Shown here piece after piece: positions 1 through 7,933 of a stretch of 64,000 bases of DNA. The translations under genes were made by a program, and so were the position numbers. Source of the stretch: Plantactinospora soyae (lineage in GTDB: Bacteria > Actinomycetota > Actinomycetes > Mycobacteriales > Micromonosporaceae); assembly GCF_014874095.1 (NCBI RefSeq), contig NZ_JADBEB010000001.1:9362001-9426000 (forward strand), written 5' to 3'. The notes beneath the pieces are model-generated. The model had not been told where the DNA came from. It saw nothing but the letters and a program-made list of their open reading frames with translations, and searched no databases. Position 1 is the stretch's first letter; every line of letters begins with the position of its first letter.

Positions 1-103
1 GCAGCGGCTTGCCGATCCGCAGGACCACCGGCGTACGGCTGCCCTCCTCGGCGACGGCGTCCACCTGCCGCTCAGCCACAATCTCGCCGAGTTGATAACT
101 CAT
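1..103 (-). CDS. N-terminal fragment of a small hypothetical protein (DUF6968-like)
   Basis: The minus strand reads MSYQLGEIVAERQV and then a stretch ending in PVVLRIGKPL before the window edge, so only about 34 residues are visible. I chose the ATG at 103 because a GGGGAG ribosome site lies at a good distance. The ATG at 109 is too close to that site. The IGKP turn after a short beta-rich start resembles small actinobacterial DUF6968 proteins, but the fragment is too short to assign a function. Confidence 0.45.
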   Translation of the reverse strand, partial: MSYQLGEIVAERQVDAVAEEGSRTPVVLRIGKPL

Positions 104-363
104 CGTCATGCGCTCCCCAACTCACCTCGGAAATGCGGGACCAGCGTGGCGGCGGTCGCGGTCACAGTGGAGCGCCGCCGGTCTCCCGCTTCGACGGCTC
201 GACGCCCCGGTCGGCCGCCTGGGAGGCCAATGCCGGCGGGTAGTCGTTGACTGGAATTCCCGCGTACGGATCAAGGGCCACGGCGCCATGCTAATTGACC
301 GCTGTGCGTTGGTGCCCGATGGTGGCGAGCCTGCTGGGGCCGTTCTCTGCTTTGAATTTGCGG

Positions 364-1326
364 TCAGGGCTGGTCCGCCAGGGCGGCGGTGAAACGCGTC
401 GCGAGCGTCGCCACCGCGGCCCGGAGTTCCTCGCCACCGTCGACGCGGAAGGCGAACGGGACGTTGGCCAACCACTCCTGCGCGTACATCGTCGGATTGC
501 TGGTGCTGCCGACCAGGACGCATCCGTCCCCCGACGGCTCGAGCCGTCCCATCGGAGGCCGGATCCACGGGGCCACCTCGGCCAGCGGGGCCTCGAACAC
601 GACGCGGGTGGGGAACTCCCACCCGGTACCCAGGTTCTCCTCCAGCGCCGCCACCGGGTCGAGGTCGGCGGGCGGCTCGAACTCGTACGCGGTCTGCTGG
701 ACCGCCCGGATCCGGTCGACCCGGTAGGTACGGACCGCGTCCGCGCGATGGGAGTGACACAGCAGGTACCAGCGACCGTGGCGGACGACGACGGCCCAGG
801 GATCCACCTCGGTCTCCCACTCGTGGCCGGCCTCGCTCCCATAGGTCACCAGTACGCGACGCCGGAGCGCGACGGCGGCGACGAGTGCGCTGGTGGTGGC
901 GGGATCGGGACGGGCCGAGCTCCGGTCGGGCGCGGCCGACGCGTGCTCGCGCAGCGTGGCAGCCTGCCGGCCGACGCTCTCGGGCAGCGCCTTGATGACC
1001 TTGGACAGGGCAGAACCGACGAGATCGTTGACGTCGGCGGCCGCGGGCTGACCGTCGAGCACCGCCATGACCAGGCCGAGCGCCTCGGCCTCCGTGAAGA
1101 CGACCGGAGGCAGCCGCGTACCGCGCCGAAACCGGTACCCGCCATGCGGACCCCGAACCGACTCGACGGGGATGCCGGCCTCCCGGAGGATTCCGACATA
1201 TCGCCGCGCGGCCCGCTCCGTGACACCCAGTCGCTCGCCGAGTTCGTCGGCCGTCGTGCCCGGTCGGGCCTGGATAATCTCGATGGCGCGTAGGGCCCTG
1301 GCGGTGGGGCTGAGATCGATCGGCAC
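364..1326 (-). CDS. WYL-domain transcriptional regulator (HTH_11 + WYL)
   Basis: This is a predicted DNA-binding regulator of 320 residues. The first 60 residues form a winged helix-turn-helix of the HTH_11 type (ELGERLGVTERAARRYVGIL). Residues about 150-230 form a WYL ligand-sensing domain, with RRVLVTYGS and then WAVVVRHGRWYLLCHSH. A C-terminal extension ends in a WCX-like segment. The length is normal for the family. It is divergent from the DinB and hydrolase genes starting at 1397 and 2200, so it probably controls them and itself from the short shared region. Its ligand is unknown; WYL proteins elsewhere bind nucleic acids or nucleotides. Confidence 0.85.
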   Translation of the reverse strand: MPIDLSPTARALRAIEIIQARPGTTADELGERLGVTERAARRYVGILREAGIPVESVRGPHGGYRFRRGTRLPPVVFTEAEALGLVMAVLDGQPAAADVNDLVGSALSKVIKALPESVGRQAATLREHASAAPDRSSARPDPATTSALVAAVALRRRVLVTYGSEAGHEWETEVDPWAVVVRHGRWYLLCHSHRADAVRTYRVDRIRAVQQTAYEFEPPADLDPVAALEENLGTGWEFPTRVVFEAPLAEVAPWIRPPMGRLEPSGDGCVLVGSTSNPTMYAQEWLANVPFAFRVDGGEELRAAVATLATRFTAALADQP

Positions 1327-1396
1327 CCGAGCAGATTAGGTGGTCAGGGAAAGAACCGGAAGTCGATCGTCCGGAACTGGTTCTAGCGTGATCCCC

Positions 1397-2197
1397 ATGA
1401 CCGAGTTCCGCGAGCAGGACCTCACCGGTGTCCGTTTCGAGCGCGTCAATCTCCGGGGCGCGACCTTCCGCAAGGTGTCCCTCGACGACGCCAGGATGCG
1501 TGAGGTCGACCTCACCGGGGCCCGGGTCCACGGCGCCCTGTTCCACAACAGCCGCCTGCGCGGTGTCGAGCTGGTCGATGTCGAGATCAGCGGCGAGGTA
1601 CGGAACGTCGTCGTGAACGGCGTCGACATCGCCCCGTTCGTCGAGGCCGAGCTGAACCGTCGGATGCCCGAGCGGGCGAAAATGAAGCCAGACGACCCCG
1701 ACGGGTTCCGTGAGGCGTGGGCGATCCTGGAACGGCTCTGGGAGGACACTCTCACGCGGGCGAGAAAATTCCCCGAGGCGGCGCTGCACCGCAGCGTCGA
1801 TGGCGAGTGGTCCTTCATCCAAACTCTGCGGCACCTCAACTTCGCCAGCGCCTCCTGGGTGGGCCGGATGATCGTCGGCACCGCCTCGCCGTGGCACCGG
1901 TTGGACCTGCCGTGGGACGAGGCTCCCGGGTGGGACGGTGTCCCGTGGGACCGGGAGGCCCGACCCTCGCTCGACGAGGTGCTTCCGGTCCGACGCGAAC
2001 GCCAGGCGATGGTCCGCCGCGTCATGGAGTTCCTCACCGACGAGCAGCTCGCCTCCGAGGTGACACAGACCGGGCCCACCTGGCCCCCGATGGAGACGTT
2101 CCCCTTCCGGGAATGCCTCCGCATCGTCCTCAACGAGGAATGGGAACACCGGCTCTATGCCGAACGTGACCTCACCGCACTAGAGAAGGAAAACTGA
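1397..2197 (+). CDS. Pentapeptide-repeat / DinB-superfamily fusion protein
   Basis: A 266-residue protein with two parts. Residues 1-60 hold pentapeptide repeats (A/L at every fifth position: DLTGV, NLRGA, DLTGA). Residues about 90-260 look like a DinB/YfiT-like four-helix bundle, with the histidine-rich segment SFIQTLRHLNFASASW and a late EEWEHRLYAERDL helix. In DinB-like enzymes such histidines bind a metal used by thiol-dependent transferases or hydrolases. The ATG at 1397 is preferred to an upstream GTG at 1388 because the repeat begins there. It is followed after 2 nt by the hydrolase gene, so the two are probably co-transcribed. The substrate is unknown. Confidence 0.75.
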   Translation: MTEFREQDLTGVRFERVNLRGATFRKVSLDDARMREVDLTGARVHGALFHNSRLRGVELVDVEISGEVRNVVVNGVDIAPFVEAELNRRMPERAKMKPDDPDGFREAWAILERLWEDTLTRARKFPEAALHRSVDGEWSFIQTLRHLNFASASWVGRMIVGTASPWHRLDLPWDEAPGWDGVPWDREARPSLDEVLPVRRERQAMVRRVMEFLTDEQLASEVTQTGPTWPPMETFPFRECLRIVLNEEWEHRLYAERDLTALEKEN

Positions 2198-2199
2198 TC

Positions 2200-2886
2200 A
2201 TGGACATACTGCTCATCGGCGGGCTCTGGCTCGACGGATCCGCGTGGGACGACGTCGTACCCGCGCTCCAGGCACTCGGTCACCGGCCGGTGCCGCTCAC
2301 CCTGCCCGGTCAGGGCGACGGATCCGCGTCCGCCACGCTCGACGACCAGGTGGCGACGGTGCTCGCCGCGATCGACTCGGCGTCCGGACGACCTCTGGTG
2401 GTGGGGCATTCCGCCGCCTGCACCCTGGCCTGGCTGGCCGTCGACGCGCGGCCGGAGAAGGTCGCCAAGGTCGCCCTCATCGGCGGCTTCCCCTCCGCCG
2501 ACGGGCAGCCCTACGCCGACTTCTTCCCGCTCGAGGACGGTGTCATGCCCTTCCCCGGCTGGGCCCCGTTCGAGGGACCGGACTCGGCCGACCTGAACGA
2601 GGAGGCCCGGCGCGGCTTCGTGTCCGCCGCGATCCCGGTACCCGAAGGGGTGGCCAAGGGCGTGGTACGGCTGACGGACGAGCGACGATTCGACGTACCG
2701 GTCCTGCTCGTGTGCCCCGAATTCACGCCCTCCCAGGCCAAGGAGTGGATCGACGCCGGGGAGGTACCGGAACTCCCCAGGGCCAAGCACCTCGACTACG
2801 TCGACATCGACTCGGGCCACTGGCCGATGGTCAGCCAGCCGGTCGAACTCGCCCGGATCCTCGCCGCGGCGGCCGACGAGGGCTGA
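2200..2886 (+). CDS. Alpha/beta-fold hydrolase
   Basis: A 228-residue cytosolic hydrolase. It has the oxyanion-side strand LLIGGLWLDGSAWDDVVPAL, the nucleophile elbow VVGHSAACTLAW (Ser about 69), an acidic strand VPVLLVCPEF, and a late histidine in DIDSGHWPMVSQP that completes a Ser-Asp/Glu-His triad. Its length suits the minimal RsbQ/esterase-like members. It starts 2 nt after the DinB-like gene and probably shares its transcript and WYL regulator. The substrate cannot be read from the sequence. Confidence 0.85.
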   Translation: MDILLIGGLWLDGSAWDDVVPALQALGHRPVPLTLPGQGDGSASATLDDQVATVLAAIDSASGRPLVVGHSAACTLAWLAVDARPEKVAKVALIGGFPSADGQPYADFFPLEDGVMPFPGWAPFEGPDSADLNEEARRGFVSAAIPVPEGVAKGVVRLTDERRFDVPVLLVCPEFTPSQAKEWIDAGEVPELPRAKHLDYVDIDSGHWPMVSQPVELARILAAAADEG

Positions 2887-2914
2887 ACCGGCGCCCAGCC
2901 GGGGACCCTCTGGC

Positions 2915-2968
2915 CAGGGTGTCCGAGCACGACCCAGGGGCTCTCGGGCAGGGTGTCCGAGCACGACC
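2915..2968. repeat. 20-bp direct repeat, two copies
   Basis: The 20-mer CAGGGTGTCCGAGCACGACC occurs at 2915-2934 and again, identical, at 2949-2968. It lies between the hydrolase stop and the terminator hairpin. It looks like a local duplication; no function is evident. Confidence 0.7.
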
Positions 2969-3000
2969 GGTCCAGAGCCGCGTTGAGGGCTCTGGACCGG
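2967..3000. terminator. Bidirectional terminator hairpin
   Basis: A perfect 13-bp stem (CCGGTCCAGAGCC at 2967-2979 with its complement at 2988-3000) and an 8-nt loop lie between the convergent hydrolase and lipoprotein genes. There is no clear U-tract, as is common in high-GC actinobacteria. Confidence 0.7.
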
Positions 3001-3025
3001 TGCCGGGAACGTTGACGGGCCATGC

Positions 3026-3520
3026 TCACTGGTAGACCAGGTCCAGGGTGTCGGTTCGGCCCGACCAGGTGAGGGTCAGATGCCAGCAACCGGGCTGAGG
3101 AAGGTCGATGATGGAGGGTCCAGGTCCGCCCGGGACACGACGGGTTTCGGAGGTACCGGAGCCGTCGAGTTCCGCCTCGATCACGAGATCGCCGGCCGGT
3201 TCCGAGGACTTGGACACCCAGAGGACCTTGTTCGTCGGTCCCTGCGGCCTGACGACGGTGAGCGGGTACCCGAAGATCGCGGCGACGATGTCTCCCCGGT
3301 CTCCCATGACGTGCGGCATGCTCGAGTCGCCGGTGAACCCGGCCCGAGCCCACTCAGGCAGCGGGCCGGTCTCGACCGGGCTGCCGCAACCCGTTCGAAC
3401 CGGGCGGGGCGATTCTGAAGCAGGTGGAGCCGACCGGACAGGCGCGTCCCCAGCCGTGCATCCGGCAAGGAGACCGACGACGGCCGAGAGGAGCAGGACA
3501 GCCGACTGCGGAGGTTTCAT
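3026..3520 (-). CDS. Predicted secreted lipoprotein, function unknown
   Basis: A 164-residue protein starting MKPPQSAVLLLSAVVGLLAGC, a lipoprotein signal peptide with the lipobox LLAGC (lipid-modified Cys about 21). It should be anchored on the outer face of the membrane. A Pro/Ser-rich linker and a beta-rich domain ending in CWHLTLTWSGRTDTLDLVYQ follow. The ATG at 3520 is preferred to one at 3535 because the signal peptide then starts correctly. I do not recognise the domain; similar short beta domains occur in actinobacterial cell-wall lipoproteins. Confidence 0.7.
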   Translation of the reverse strand: MKPPQSAVLLLSAVVGLLAGCTAGDAPVRSAPPASESPRPVRTGCGSPVETGPLPEWARAGFTGDSSMPHVMGDRGDIVAAIFGYPLTVVRPQGPTNKVLWVSKSSEPAGDLVIEAELDGSGTSETRRVPGGPGPSIIDLPQPGCWHLTLTWSGRTDTLDLVYQ

Positions 3521-3666
3521 GCATCTGGGAGTCACCAGGTGACCATCGAGTTCCCGGGCGGGGATCTTGAACCGGGTGATTTTCGACGCGAGGTTGCTGG
3601 GGCCGGCCCGCGCCTCGAGGCCCGTGACGGCCCGTTCGGTTCCGGCAGCGGTACGTCGCCTGCCTG

Positions 3667-4119
3667 TCAGCGCGGAGTCGTCGTCGACGGCTCGTCTTCA
3701 CGGGCGCTCCACTGACCTGCGAAGACGAACTCCAACAGCACACGGTCGCCCGCGGCCCGCATCACCAGATCCTGAGACTCCTGCAATCGGCAGATGAACT
3801 CGGCGAACAGGACCGGCGGCGCGGCCAGCAACCGCTCTGACCGCTCAAGGATCACGATCCTGCCGCCCTGGCCGACAGCGATGAGGTCCCCCAGGCAGTC
3901 ACTCCAGGCGTCCCAGTTAGCACCGAAGTAGTCCGGGAACTGCAACGCTTCCCCCAGCCGCTTCAGGACGAGTTGCCGGGTGGGATCGGGTGGAACCTCG
4001 ACTCGCAGTGGCTGGGCCTGGATGCCATGAGCGAAGGAGACGACGTAGTCGACGAGTTCGTGGTCGATGACGTACGGCGGCCCCGACAACCGACGGTTCT
4101 GGCTCAACGAGCGAAGCAT
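3667..4119 (-). CDS. Barstar-family protein (ribonuclease-inhibitor fold)
   Basis: A protein of about 150 residues with the barstar signature in the middle: LKRLGEALQFPDYFGANWDA followed by WSDCLGDL, the helix-loop that blocks the barnase active site in the classical inhibitor. The family binds and neutralises secreted or polymorphic-toxin RNases. No barnase-like nuclease gene lies next to it, so it may be an orphan immunity gene or act on a distant partner. The ATG at 4119 is used; a GTG at 4134 in frame is possible. Confidence 0.8.
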   Translation of the reverse strand: MLRSLSQNRRLSGPPYVIDHELVDYVVSFAHGIQAQPLRVEVPPDPTRQLVLKRLGEALQFPDYFGANWDAWSDCLGDLIAVGQGGRIVILERSERLLAAPPVLFAEFICRLQESQDLVMRAAGDRVLLEFVFAGQWSAREDEPSTTTPR

Positions 4120-4358
4120 GGGACATTGTCCCACCGCCGCTCATGCCACCGCTGACCGTGCGGAAGCGCCGGTGCAGCCCGCCATCACAACGGCCGCGCG
4201 TACCGGGCGGCCGCACTTTGGGTCTTGGGGTGCACTTCGGGGGCATGGACTCGTTGTGGAGGCCCTTGATCACAATGGGGAGCGGGTCGTTTGTTGCCAG
4301 TGGCAGAGGGAATACCTCTTCCGGCAGTCTAATGGGGCCACCAGAGGGGGGATTTGAA

Positions 4359-4577
4359 ATGGCTCGACAGGAGAAGAAGCAGGGTCAGCAGAACTCGGCG
4401 GCCAGTCGGAACGAGATGGCAGGAATGGACCTCCACTCAATGCGCGAACGGGCCCACTCGATGGGGATCGATGGAAGCTCGAAGATGAGTGAGGACCAGC
4501 TGCGCAAGGCAATGATGATGATCAACAAGGGGACGGACCCCATGATGGCAAAGCAGGAAGCCAAGGGGAACATGTAG
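4359..4577 (+). CDS. Small hydrophilic protein with a SAP/Rho-N-like segment
   Basis: A 72-residue protein, MARQEKKQGQQNSAASRNEM and onward, with a strong GAGGGGGG ribosome site just upstream. The segment MDLHSMRERAHSMGIDGSSK followed by MSEDQLRKAMMMI resembles the helix-extended-helix of SAP or Rho N-terminal domains, which often bind nucleic acid. It is rich in methionine and lysine and has no membrane segment. It is the last host gene before the mobile element. The role is unknown. Confidence 0.65.
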   Translation: MARQEKKQGQQNSAASRNEMAGMDLHSMRERAHSMGIDGSSKMSEDQLRKAMMMINKGTDPMMAKQEAKGNM

Positions 4578-4841
4578 TACCCACGGGTCCGTCATACCCT
4601 GTCGCTGCCGGCGATACGGCGAGCAGGTCCCGCGACAGCTCGAGGGAGCCACGACCGGAGGGCCGCCCCATCTCATCCGGAGTCGACGCTCACCCCGGCG
4701 AACTGGGCGATGTCCTCGCGCCGCAGTCCGGGTACCGCGCCGACGGGACCTACCGGGAGCAGCCCCACGTCCACGGGCTACAGCCGGGGCGGCGGAACAT
4801 CAGGAAGCCGCTGAGGGAACGCGACCACGGCGGAACATGCG
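4578..4841. other. Non-coding host sequence left of the element
   Basis: I see no supported gene in this stretch. By topology it is the sequence that originally lay downstream of rnpB before the element inserted. Confidence 0.5.
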
Positions 4842-4877
4842 ACCAGGTCAGAGCCATGATCACGGCTCCGACCTGGT
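4842..4877 (-). terminator. Displaced original rnpB terminator hairpin
   Basis: A 14-bp stem with one mismatch (ACCAGGTCAGAGCC at 4842-4855, GGCTCCGACCTGGT at 4864-4877) lies directly beyond the left 33-bp att copy on the rnpB sense strand. By site-specific recombination logic this is the host B' arm, so it should be the terminator that followed rnpB before integration. It resembles the hairpin now following rnpB at 19926-19957. Confidence 0.6.
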
Positions 4878-4880
4878 GAA

Positions 4881-4913
4881 CGACGGACGAGTCGACCTGT
4901 ACGCCGGATTTTG
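4881..4913. repeat. attL core, 33-bp copy of the rnpB 3' end
   Basis: This block, beginning CGACGGACGAGTCGACCTGT, matches 19963-19995 exactly over 33 bp. The right copy is the 3' strand of helix P1 and the adjoining conserved segment of RNase P RNA. Perfect direct repeats at the two ends of a block holding integrase and excisionase genes are the expected result of integration. Confidence 0.88.
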
Positions 4914-4961
4914 GAGCCATCAGCCTCTTGAGCAGTGACTGAGTCCGGCGAAGGCCACTGT

Positions 4962-4980
4962 GGGCCGTCGCCGGGCCGTC
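4962..4980 (+). promoter_or_regulatory. Candidate integrase arm-type sites, left
   Basis: Two direct copies of GGGCCGTC start at 4962 and 4973 (11-bp step), 49 bp inside the left core. The same octamer occurs four times at the other end. Repeats on both arms of the att core are typical of sites bound by tyrosine integrases or Xis. This is inferred from sequence only. Confidence 0.45.
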
Positions 4981-5021
4981 AGTAGCAAGATGCTTAATTA
5001 TCGCCAACGTGATACTACTGA

Positions 5022-6518
5022 CTATGCGAGCACAGCAGCCAGCTCGAAGGCCTGCCTCCGTATATCTTCCTGCTGACACCAAAGCCGAATCAGCACACTT
5101 GTTACGAACCGTAGATCCAGCCCTAGTTGAGTAGCAAGAACATCGGGCCATCGTTGATGTTCGAAGAATTCAAAACCGCCTAGGGCTACCAGTAATGCGG
5201 TTTCACTGCGACCCAAAGCTGCCGCCACTGCTTCAGAATTGCCATAGGCAAAACCGATAAGCTCTTGCTCCGGGTCCGACTTTCCGGGCAGCAAAAAAAG
5301 TCCGTTTGAGCTGTCAGCAAAATCTCGCTGGTCGGCATCAAGGACGCCAATAACCCGTACTCGCGATGCACTAGACAGGCATCTTACGCCCGCTATCACA
5401 TTATCCTTTCCGCCGGCTTGGACAACTTCTATTCCGGCGATGGAAGCATTTAAACAACCAAGGACTCCCACAAGAACCAAAGAAGCGAAGGCGTCTTCGA
5501 CCAGCACGATGACCGCCACGGGAATCTCCAACCCGACGGCACGCTGCACCTGCACAAGCGATTCGGGCTCGACGACTCTGATCTTTCCGCGAGAGCCCCT
5601 CACACACATTCTTACGTTCTTCAAGGGAAACCGGGAGAACACTTGCGGGGAGTGGGTTGCAACGATCAGCTGTAGTTTCCCTTTAAGCGCGCGACGCGCA
5701 ACTTCGTCAATGAAGGCGCGATGGCCACGTAAGGCTAGGAACGACTCAGGCTCATCAAGCATGAACATGGATCCGGCATCCAGTCTTCCTTGCTCCCAAA
5801 GAACCTGATACACCCAAAGCTCACCTAAGCTGAACGACGTATTGTCAGACTCTCGCCCGGCAGTCTTTGAGATCACGTAGGGCCTTTGCTGATACCAGCT
5901 CTCATCGTCGTCGCTCCTGCTATCCAACACGACCGTCCACATAGAGACGGAGTCATATTTTTTACCCAAGATTCCAGCGAGCGCAACAAGCTCACTTGAC
6001 TTAAACCTCTGTTCATTCAAGAGGCGCTTCTTAGAGTGCGGAAGTTCCTGATAATACCAAGTGAAGTCATTAGCCAATTCAGCAGAACTTACGTAGGCCG
6101 GCCAGTTCGTCTGCCACCCGTCAGTTGCCCACGCCTGAAAACGCTCATCGACAGACCCCGCCAGGTCGATGACTTTCTTCTCCTCATTGCCATCCACGGA
6201 TACGGTCAACTCAATCACACCAACAACAGGATTATCGACATTTCCGTACCCTTCGGCGCCCACGAATGGCGGAGTTCCGCCCCCGAATCCGAAGGCTGCC
6301 TGAATGACGCGAAGGAGCAATGTTTTTCCGGCGCCATGCGAGCCAACGATGCAAATCGCCGAGTCGAGTTCGATTACCTGCTCCTCGAATACCTCAGACT
6401 CGATAATTCGTATGGATTTAATCCACTGAGGCGGATTTGTCGCCAAGATGCGGCTCCAGACGCGACTACGCGCATCGTTCTCGCTAGCAACCATGATTAC
6501 ACCATGCCAGCCAGACAT
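5022..6518 (-). CDS. OLD-like ATPase with TOPRIM-like C-terminus (candidate defence gene)
   Basis: A 498-residue protein built like OLD-family nucleases. The N-terminal ABC-type ATPase has Walker A GSHGAGKT (59-66), a SFSLGEL signature (228-234), Walker B MFMLDEPE (251-258) and the H-loop ATHSP (287-291). The C-terminal part shows TOPRIM-like acidic motifs: VLVEDAFAS (338-346) and GVLDADQRD (391-399). OLD, GajA and retron-linked relatives cut DNA in phage defence; a nuclease role here is inference. No UvrD-like partner lies beside it, so it is a stand-alone type. GC content is visibly lower than its neighbours, which suggests recent acquisition. It sits between attL and the integrase, a usual cargo position. 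A start at 6494 is also possible; neither start has a clear ribosome site. Confidence 0.75.
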   Translation of the reverse strand: MSGWHGVIMVASENDARSRVWSRILATNPPQWIKSIRIIESEVFEEQVIELDSAICIVGSHGAGKTLLLRVIQAAFGFGGGTPPFVGAEGYGNVDNPVVGVIELTVSVDGNEEKKVIDLAGSVDERFQAWATDGWQTNWPAYVSSAELANDFTWYYQELPHSKKRLLNEQRFKSSELVALAGILGKKYDSVSMWTVVLDSRSDDDESWYQQRPYVISKTAGRESDNTSFSLGELWVYQVLWEQGRLDAGSMFMLDEPESFLALRGHRAFIDEVARRALKGKLQLIVATHSPQVFSRFPLKNVRMCVRGSRGKIRVVEPESLVQVQRAVGLEIPVAVIVLVEDAFASLVLVGVLGCLNASIAGIEVVQAGGKDNVIAGVRCLSSASRVRVIGVLDADQRDFADSSNGLFLLPGKSDPEQELIGFAYGNSEAVAAALGRSETALLVALGGFEFFEHQRWPDVLATQLGLDLRFVTSVLIRLWCQQEDIRRQAFELAAVLA

Positions 6519-6557
6519 ACACCGTGTCGAGCCTATTCGTAGCTACGGTCAAGCTAC

Positions 6558-7751
6558 CTAGCCTCTCCGCAATACCTCGTCAATGGCCTGACGTGTGCGC
6601 TCCTCGCTGGCAGGCATGAGATGCGTGTACACGCGGAGGGTGAAGCCGGGATCGGCGTGCCCGAGGTACGACGCGAGAGCCTTGATGCTCTCCCCCGCGT
6701 CCAGCAGCGCCGAGGCGTAGAAGTGGCGCAGCGCGTGCATCCCGGTCGCCCGAGTCGGCGTGATGCCGGCCGCCACGACAGCGGGTCGCCAGCTCTTGCC
6801 GTCGAAGGTGCGTCGGTTGATCGCACCGCGCCGGGTGGTAGTGAACAGGAGCGGCACCGTGACCCGCTCGTCGTCGGCCGGGTTCTCCCATGGCAGCGTG
6901 AGCGAGAGCGGGGCGAAGTCATCGACGTGCCGGCGCAGCGCCTGGGCGACGGAGTCAGGCAGCGGTACTCGGCGGTCCCGGTCGTTCTTTGGAAGGCCGA
7001 ACACCAGCCGGGAACGGACGAGCTTGACCTGACGGCAGACGTGCACCCATCCCGCGTCGAAGTCGATGTCGTCGACCCCGAGGCCGAGGATTTCCCCCTG
7101 TCGCATCCCGCACCCGGCTCCGAGGTCGACCATGGGGCGGTACCGCTGGGCGAGGCCACCGCGGATTGCCGAAACCTGTTCGTACCGCCAGGGCACCACC
7201 CGGCGCTGCACCGGTCGCGGGGGCTTGACCGACTTTGCCGAACAGGGATTCTTGGCGATCCGCTCGTCGTCGACTGCTGCGCCGAGGATGGTTCGCAGGT
7301 GGGCGAAGACCACGGCCCGGGTCGCCGGGGCAAGCTTGCCAACCATGCTGGCGTCCCACTCCCGGACGTGGCCCGGCTTGATCGAGGCCAGTTGCCGAGA
7401 GCCGAAGAACGGCAGCAGATGCTTGCGTACCCGGAACTCCGCGATCTCCCGGGTCGACTCGTCGAACGACCTCGTCCGCAGCCAGGTTTCGGCGTACTCG
7501 GCGAAGAGCATCCGACCGGCGAGCGGATCGATGTACGAGCCACGGAGCTTGTCCGTCTCGGTCGAGACGAGGAATGCCTCAGCGTCCCGCTTGGCCCGGT
7601 CGGGGAATGACTGGCTCCGCTCCCGGCCGTCCGGGCCGATGTAGCGGACCCGGTACCGGAGTCCCTTGCCGAACCGGTCGGACTTGACCCGTTCCTTACG
7701 GCCGCCAGGGTGCCGGACGACGTCGTACCAACGATCTTCCACGTGTGCCAT
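6558..7751 (-). CDS. int: Tyrosine-recombinase integrase of the AICE
   Basis: A 397-residue integrase that catalyses integration and, with Xis, excision. An N-terminal AP2-like arm-binding region (RYRVRYIGPDGRERSQSFPD), a SAM-like core-binding domain (about 80-170) and the catalytic domain follow in order. The catalytic set is complete: Arg217 (GCGMRQGEIL), Lys about 255, His339/Arg342 (HALRHF), His365 (LGHADP) and nucleophile Tyr375 (VYTHL). I chose the ATG at 7751, which overlaps the excisionase stop as TGATG; the open frame continues upstream without coding character. It stands beside attL with only the OLD-like gene between. Confidence 0.93.
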   Translation of the reverse strand: MAHVEDRWYDVVRHPGGRKERVKSDRFGKGLRYRVRYIGPDGRERSQSFPDRAKRDAEAFLVSTETDKLRGSYIDPLAGRMLFAEYAETWLRTRSFDESTREIAEFRVRKHLLPFFGSRQLASIKPGHVREWDASMVGKLAPATRAVVFAHLRTILGAAVDDERIAKNPCSAKSVKPPRPVQRRVVPWRYEQVSAIRGGLAQRYRPMVDLGAGCGMRQGEILGLGVDDIDFDAGWVHVCRQVKLVRSRLVFGLPKNDRDRRVPLPDSVAQALRRHVDDFAPLSLTLPWENPADDERVTVPLLFTTTRRGAINRRTFDGKSWRPAVVAAGITPTRATGMHALRHFYASALLDAGESIKALASYLGHADPGFTLRVYTHLMPASEERTRQAIDEVLRRG

Positions 7752-7933
7752 CAGGCCGCCGCCTGCTGACGTACCCACGACCGGACCGCTTCCGGCTCGT
7801 ACCGCAGGTGTCGGCCGACCCGGGCCGCCGGCGGACCGTACTTGACCTTGCGCCAGCGGTACAGCGTCTCCGTCGGCACCCGCAGGTACGCCGCCACGTC
7901 CCGGATAGTCCATAGCCCGTCGTTCGCCGCCAT
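7751..7933 (-). CDS. xis: Excisionase / MerR-like helix-turn-helix protein
   Basis: A 60-residue DNA-binding protein of the excisionase family. It has the typical winged-helix start LWTIRDVAAYLRVPTETLYR, then WRKVKYGPPAARVGRHLRY and an EAVRSWVRQQ tail. It should bend att DNA and steer Int toward excision. ATG 7933 overlaps the repSA stop, and its own stop overlaps the integrase start, so rep, xis and int are translationally coupled as in pSAM2. A GTG at 7936 is an alternative start. Confidence 0.88.
   Translation of the reverse strand: MAANDGLWTIRDVAAYLRVPTETLYRWRKVKYGPPAARVGRHLRYEPEAVRSWVRQQAAA

Noticed and set aside
122-2149. A 675-residue minus-strand open frame
   Set aside because: It overlaps the WYL, DinB and hydrolase genes in shadow frames and has an Arg/Gly/Pro-rich composition with no domain.
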